From Herbaspirillum sp. SJZ107 (GTDB taxonomy: Bacteria > Pseudomonadota > Gammaproteobacteria > Burkholderiales > Burkholderiaceae_D), in contig NZ_VFNH01000002.1 of assembly GCF_006715485.1 (NCBI RefSeq), forward strand, positions 496,001-560,000: 64,000 nt of DNA, in the 5' to 3' direction. Of the stretch, positions 60,357 through 64,000 are shown in pieces; position 1 is the stretch's first letter, and every line of letters begins with the position of its first letter. The notes under the pieces are model-generated. The model searched no databases. It saw nothing but the letters and a program-made list of their open reading frames with translations, and was not told where the DNA came from. The position numbers were made by a program, and so were the translations under genes.

Positions 60357-61577
60357 TCAGCCTTTCGCAGCGGTGGTGGCGGTGGGCAGCTTGACGCGGT
60401 GGCCGGGTTTGACGCCGTCCAGCGGCAGGGCCAGCACGGTGGCGCCGGCCTGGATGCCGTCGAGCGCTTCGACCAGGCCTTCGTCCTGGTTGCGCAGGCC
60501 GAGTTTCACCGGCTGCGCCACGACCTTGCCGCCGTCGACGCGGTACACCACGTCCTCGCCTCGCAGTTCTCCTTCTCCGGTACGCACGGCGCTCAAAGGC
60601 AGCAGCGCGTGCGCTGCCGATTTCTCGGTCGTCACCGCGCCTTTCGCGAACATGCCGGCGCGCAGCAGGCCATCCGGATTGTCGACGCCGATATACACCA
60701 GCATGGCGCGCGAGCCGGCTTCGGTGGACGGGTTGATGCGCACCACCTTGCCGGCGAAGTTGCGCTCGCCGAAGCCGTCGACGCGGAACTGCACTTCCTG
60801 GCCCACCTTGATGCGCGGGATGTCGGAGGCCGGCACCTGGGCGTCCAGGGTCAGATGCTGCAGGTCGACGATGGAAAACACCGGGCTGTCCGGCGACAGC
60901 TTTTCGCCGGCCTGCACATGGCGCTTGCTGACCACGCCCGACAGCGGCGCGCGGATCACCGTGTCCGCCAGCGCGATGCGCGCCAGGTCGAGCTGGGCGC
61001 GGGCGGCATCGACCGCGGCCTGGGCCAGGTCGACCGCATTCGAGCTCGTGTCGTAGGCGCTCTGGGCGATGTACTTCTGCTGCAGCAGGGCTGCGCTGTT
61101 GGCCTGGTTCTTCTTCGCCAGTGTCAGGCGCGCGTTGGCGTCGGCCAGCAGCGCCTGCTGCTGGGCCACGCGGGCGCGCGCTTCGGCGTCGTCGAGGCGG
61201 GCGATCACCTGGCCGGCGGCGACCCGCATCCCTTCCTGTACGGTGGTGGCCAGCACCACGCCCGACACCTTCGATTTCACGGTCGCCTGGGCCAGCGGGA
61301 TCAAGGACCCGGACAGGGGCAGGGTGACCGCCAGCGGACGCGCCTCGACCACGGCGATGTCGCGCTTCGACAGTTCGTGCACGGACTCCTTGTCCGCCTT
61401 GGCGGCGGCGCCGGGCGCGGGCTGGGCGGGGGCCGCCGCGCGCTGGGTCCAGGCGTAGCCGCCGGCGGCGCCGGCAAGGAGCACGGCCGCCAGGCCGATG
61501 GCGGCGCGGCGGCGTTGATGGGGCACGGTGCTTGCGGCCGGCTCGGCCGGCGACAGGGGGAGCGTCTCGATCTTCAT
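60357..61577 (-). CDS. RND efflux periplasmic adaptor (HlyD/MFP family)
   Basis: A 406-aa membrane-fusion protein. A single N-terminal anchor (RAAIGLAAVLLAGAAGGYAW, about 27-46) is followed by lipoyl, alpha-hairpin and beta-barrel domains. LSGSLIPLAQATVKSKVSGVVL and VQAGEKLSPDSPVFSIVDLQHL are characteristic. The start MKIETLPLSPAEPAAS is chosen as the first Met with a normal anchor length. It is promoter-proximal to the permease gene. A pair of direct repeats lies about 125 bp upstream. Confidence 0.93.
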   Translation of the reverse strand: MKIETLPLSPAEPAASTVPHQRRRAAIGLAAVLLAGAAGGYAWTQRAAAPAQPAPGAAAKADKESVHELSKRDIAVVEARPLAVTLPLSGSLIPLAQATVKSKVSGVVLATTVQEGMRVAAGQVIARLDDAEARARVAQQQALLADANARLTLAKKNQANSAALLQQKYIAQSAYDTSSNAVDLAQAAVDAARAQLDLARIALADTVIRAPLSGVVSKRHVQAGEKLSPDSPVFSIVDLQHLTLDAQVPASDIPRIKVGQEVQFRVDGFGERNFAGKVVRINPSTEAGSRAMLVYIGVDNPDGLLRAGMFAKGAVTTEKSAAHALLPLSAVRTGEGELRGEDVVYRVDGGKVVAQPVKLGLRNQDEGLVEALDGIQAGATVLALPLDGVKPGHRVKLPTATTAAKG

Positions 61578-61701
61578 GGCCTCGTTCTTGTTGAGCGCGT
61601 TGGAAGGGGAGCGCACGTGTTCCGTCGGAGGGATGGAGCTCCATGCGCATGAAGGCATGGTAGGGAAGGGGATGACGAACAGCTATCGGAATGCGACGAG
61701 C

Positions 61702-61733
61702 GGTGAAAAAGGACCGCTGAATGGTGAAAAAGG
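61702..61733. promoter_or_regulatory. Direct repeats spaced two helical turns, upstream of the efflux operon
   Basis: GGTGAAAAAGG occurs at 61702-61712 and again at 61723-61733, 21 bp apart start to start, so both face the same side of the helix. The location, between the EEP-hydrolase stop and the adaptor gene, is right for a regulator-binding site. Confidence 0.35.
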
Positions 61734-61752
61734 CGGCGTGGGCGTTGCCGGC

Positions 61753-62727
61753 TCAGCCATCGCCCTCGGGTTCCCCTTCGACCCGCTCGAACAGGCGCAG
61801 CCTGGCCAGCACCTGCCCGTGGTCCGACGCTTCCGGCAGGCCCAGGTCGAGGTGGTCGTTCAGGTACACGACGTCGGCGATTTCCCCCAGCGCCCCCGGC
61901 AGCTCGGGATTGAACTCGCTCGATACCAGGATATGGTCGATAGTCGTGTACTGCCCCTCGTGCAGGTTCGAAAAGCCGACGTGGCGCACGCGGTCCTGGC
62001 GCCGCTGCATGCCGCAGGCGTCGTACAGGCGGTCGCCGGCCGGACCGCCGATGCCGAGCACGATGCCGGTGGTGACGGCGTCGGCGACGTCGTTGAAGTC
62101 GCCCAGCACGATGCGCGGGCGGTGGTGTTCGCGGCCGAGGCGCGACAGGATCACGCGCAGCGCCGCCGCCTCGGTGCCGCGCCGGATCAGCGAGCGCAGC
62201 GAAGCCAGCGCGAACAGCTGCGGATCGTCGCCGGTGTCGCCGGTGCGGTAATCGGGGCGGCGCGACTTCAGGTGCACCACCAGCACGTCGGCCACCAGCC
62301 CGGGCGCGAGCTCGATCTGGGCGTGCAGCGGCGGGCGGGTGAAGCGCTCCGGGTCGCGGTTCCCGGGCGGCATCGCGATCCCGGCAGGAAAATAGGGCAG
62401 CGGTTCCGGCGCCGCCGCCAGCGGCAGGCGCGACACCAGGGCCACGCTCGGCGTCAGCTTGTCGGCGCCGGGGTCGGGATCGAAGCCGATATGCAGCGCC
62501 TCGCGGTAGCGCCGCGTACGCGACAGTACCTCGGCCAGCGTCGCCTGCGAAAACACCTCCTGGAAGCCGATCACGTCGGCATTCAGCGTGTCGAGCTGGC
62601 GCGCGGTCCAATCGATCTTCGCTTCGGTCTCCTCGGGCGTGTAGGGCGCCAGGTTGTCATAGAGCCGGGCGCCCGCCGGGGCCAGGTTATAGACATTAAA
62701 GGTGGCAAAGCGAATTTCTTGCTGCAT
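61753..62727 (-). CDS. Endonuclease/exonuclease/phosphatase (EEP) family protein
   Basis: A 324-aa EEP-fold hydrolase. EIRFATFNVYNLAPAG and VIGFQEVFSQ carry the first metal-binding residues. VLVVHLKSRRPDY, IVLGDFNDVAD (the D-x-N motif) and IDHILVSSEF complete the active site. Such proteins cleave phosphodiester bonds in nucleic acids or other phosphates; no signal peptide is present, so it is probably cytosolic. Substrate unknown. It is divergent from ybaK, with 38 bp between starts. Confidence 0.86.
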   Translation of the reverse strand: MQQEIRFATFNVYNLAPAGARLYDNLAPYTPEETEAKIDWTARQLDTLNADVIGFQEVFSQATLAEVLSRTRRYREALHIGFDPDPGADKLTPSVALVSRLPLAAAPEPLPYFPAGIAMPPGNRDPERFTRPPLHAQIELAPGLVADVLVVHLKSRRPDYRTGDTGDDPQLFALASLRSLIRRGTEAAALRVILSRLGREHHRPRIVLGDFNDVADAVTTGIVLGIGGPAGDRLYDACGMQRRQDRVRHVGFSNLHEGQYTTIDHILVSSEFNPELPGALGEIADVVYLNDHLDLGLPEASDHGQVLARLRLFERVEGEPEGDG

Positions 62728-62765
62728 AATCAGAAACTCCTCCGTTTGCTTTTAGCGTAACACGC

Positions 62766-63257
62766 ATGGCCAAGAAAGAGCACATCTCCGAAACGCCCGC
62801 CACCCAGTTCCTGCGCAAGCAGGGTGTGGTCTTTTCCGAGCACCCCTATGAATACGAAGAACACGGCGGTACGGCGGTCTCCTCGCGCGCGCTCGGCGTG
62901 CCCGAACACGACGTCGTCAAGACCCTGGTGATGCAGGACGAGGCGGCGCGCCCGCTGATCGTGCTGATGCATGGCGACTGCAAGGTATCGACCAAGAACC
63001 TGGCGCGCGCGATCCCGTGCAAGTCGGTCGAGCCGTGCAAGCCCGAGGTGGCGCAGCGCCATTCCGGCTACCTGGTGGGCGGCACCTCGCCGTTCGGCAT
63101 CCGCAAGGCGATGCCGGTGTACGTCGAGGAATCCATCCTCGAGCTCGACAAAATCTATATCAATGGCGGGCGGCGCGGTTTCCTGGTCGGGATCGCGCCG
63201 CAGGTGCTGGTCGACGTGCTGAAGGCGCGGACTGTGCATTGTGCGCTGGCGGAGTAA
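62766..63257 (+). CDS. ybaK: Cys-tRNA(Pro)/Cys-tRNA(Cys) deacylase YbaK
   Basis: A 163-aa trans-editing protein that hydrolyses Cys-tRNA(Pro). The fold signatures are PYEYEEHGGTAVSSRALGV and HGDCKVSTKNLARAI, with Lys near 46-52 (VVKTLVM). GYLVGGTSPFGIRKAMPVYV and INGGRRGFLVGI complete the YbaK pattern. The ATG at 62766 begins MAKKEHISETPA. It is followed by plsY after 86 bp, which contains a promoter-like element. Confidence 0.93.
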   Translation: MAKKEHISETPATQFLRKQGVVFSEHPYEYEEHGGTAVSSRALGVPEHDVVKTLVMQDEAARPLIVLMHGDCKVSTKNLARAIPCKSVEPCKPEVAQRHSGYLVGGTSPFGIRKAMPVYVEESILELDKIYINGGRRGFLVGIAPQVLVDVLKARTVHCALAE

Positions 63258-63261
63258 AGGC

Positions 63262-63292
63262 TTGCCGCCGGGCATAAGCCATGGTGTATAGT
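63262..63292 (+). promoter_or_regulatory. Candidate promoter of plsY
   Basis: TTGCCG at 63262-63267 and TATAGT at 63287-63292 are 19 bp apart, 51 bp before the ATG. A GCCGGC...GCCGGC hairpin at 63298-63321 follows in the leader. Moderate match by eye. Confidence 0.35.
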
Positions 63293-63343
63293 CACGCGCC
63301 GGCCTCCCCCGTAGCGCCGGCTTGGGGATAAAGAAAGAGACAC

Positions 63344-63976
63344 ATGTATACAATCATCTTCACCATCGCAGCCTACCTGATCGGCTCGATTTCCTTCGCC
63401 GTCGTGGCGAGCCGCGCCTTCGGCCTGTCCGACCCGCGCACCTACGGTTCGAAGAACCCGGGCGCCACCAACGTGCTGCGCAGCGGCAGCAAGAAGGCCG
63501 CGATCGCGACCCTGATCGGCGATTGCGCCAAGGGCTGGCTGGCGGTGTGGCTGGCGATTCACTTCAGCGAGCAGTTCGATTTCGGCGACGGCACCGTGGC
63601 GCTGGTCGCGATCGCGGTGTTCCTGGGCCACCTGTGGCCGGTGTTCTTCCGCTTCGTCGGCGGCAAGGGCGTGGCCACCGCGCTCGGCGTGCTGCTCGGC
63701 CTGAATCCCTGGCTCGGCCTGGCGACCCTGGTTACCTGGCTGGTGGTGGCCTATGCCTTCCGCTACTCGTCGCTGGCGGCGCTGGTGGCCGCGGTGTTCG
63801 CCCCGTTCTACTACGGCCTGCTGTTCGGCGCCGACGAAAAACTGTTCGCCGTGATCGTCATGAGCGCACTGCTGCTCTGGCGCCACAGCGGCAACATCGC
63901 CAACCTCATCGCCGGCAAGGAATCGCGCATCGGCAGCAAATCCGCCGCCGCCAAGGCCGCTACCAAAAAGAAATAA
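63344..63976 (+). CDS. plsY: Glycerol-3-phosphate acyltransferase (acyl-phosphate dependent)
   Basis: A 210-aa polytopic inner-membrane enzyme that transfers the acyl group from acyl-phosphate to glycerol-3-phosphate, the first step of phospholipid synthesis. [17 protein letters not shown], the loop [18 protein letters not shown] and [22 protein letters not shown] are the three conserved cytoplasmic motifs. A Lys/Ala-rich tail ends the protein. AAAGAGA precedes the ATG. The next acylation step is done by PlsC at 7700. Confidence 0.94.
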   Translation: MYTIIFTIAAYLIGSISFAVVASRAFGLSDPRTYGSKNPGATNVLRSGSKKAAIATLIGDCAKGWLAVWLAIHFSEQFDFGDGTVALVAIAVFLGHLWPVFFRFVGGKGVATALGVLLGLNPWLGLATLVTWLVVAYAFRYSSLAALVAAVFAPFYYGLLFGADEKLFAVIVMSALLLWRHSGNIANLIAGKESRIGSKSAAAKAATKKK

Positions 63977-64000
63977 GCCAATTCTGAGGCAGCGCACGAT

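Noticed and set aside
57236..60394. A 1052-codon plus-strand open frame opposite the RND permease
   Set aside because: It has the His/Asp/Arg-rich, low-complexity composition expected from the complement of a high-GC coding region and no domain, while the minus-strand frame is a full AcrB-type permease.
1..64000. CRISPR arrays, prophage, IS elements, toxin-antitoxin or defence islands
   Set aside because: No regularly spaced repeats, transposase, cas, restriction or phage genes were seen; the dispersed palindromes are REP-like units.

Overview
The window is a GC-rich chromosomal segment of a betaproteobacterium, most likely an Oxalobacteraceae member of the Massilia/Telluria/Duganella/Janthinobacterium type. 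This rests on the gene content and order (miaB-ybeZ-ybeY-corC-lnt-glyQ-glyS-gmhB-plsC, LPS core genes, an H-NS family protein, a PEP-CTERM tailed protein), all judged by reading the sequence. No database search was run. Coding density is high. There are 58 supported protein genes, two identical tRNA-Met(CAT) genes, and no IS element, prophage or CRISPR array.

Layout. Positions 1-6.7 kb hold the start of apaH (minus strand), a WecA/MraY-like sugar-phosphate transferase, an H-NS family protein, a phosphohexomutase, and the LPS core genes waaC and waaA. Positions 6.7-20.8 kb, almost all on the minus strand, are the conserved housekeeping cluster miaB-ybeZ-ybeY-(gap)-corC-lnt-glyQ-glyS-gmhB-plsC-ygjP-like. 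The gap is filled by a plus-strand pair, iorA-iorB (molybdenum hydroxylase), bounded on one side by a REP-like inverted pair. Positions 20.8-27.2 kb hold a small regulator-like protein behind a structured leader, an HDOD protein coupled to a 61-aa protein, a beta-class GST, a DUF1697 protein, a tiny PEP-CTERM protein and a divergent FtsH-like membrane AAA protease. Positions 27.2-32.6 kb hold a FUSC-family transporter, a YbaL-type antiporter and a DUF445 protein.

Positions 32.7-37.8 kb form a tightly overlapping terminal-oxidase operon: coxB carrying a c-type heme, ctaD, ctaE, a 110-aa membrane protein, a CtaG-type assembly factor and a DUF2007 protein. Positions 37.8-41.2 kb hold D-tartrate dehydratase with a divergent LysR regulator, then a D-cysteine desulfhydrase-like PLP enzyme. 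Positions 41.2-46.6 kb hold the tandem tRNAs, miaA, mutL, a DedA protein and a periplasmic alpha-carbonic anhydrase. Positions 46.6-51 kb hold a hexose-6-phosphate mutarotase, amiC, tsaE, queG and a DUF3052 protein. Positions 51-55 kb hold a FixJ-like regulator, its sensor kinase and a divergent, apparently orphan TRAP solute-binding protein. Next come an AT-rich gap with a strong terminator, ogt, xerD, a small basic protein, an RND adaptor/permease pair, an EEP-family hydrolase, ybaK and plsY.

Cooperating genes. The envelope set (WecA-like, waaC, waaA, gmhB, lnt, plsC, plsY, amiC) serves LPS, lipoprotein, phospholipid and peptidoglycan synthesis. The tRNA/translation set (miaA, miaB, queG, tsaE, glyQS, ybeY, ybaK, tRNA-Met) is scattered through the window. 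The points most worth a second look are the iorAB insertion, the REP-like elements, the structured leader at 21.1-21.35 kb, the FtsH-like protease, the palindrome in front of the oxidase operon, the candidate small RNA at 55.1-55.3 kb and the orphan DctP with its two-component system.
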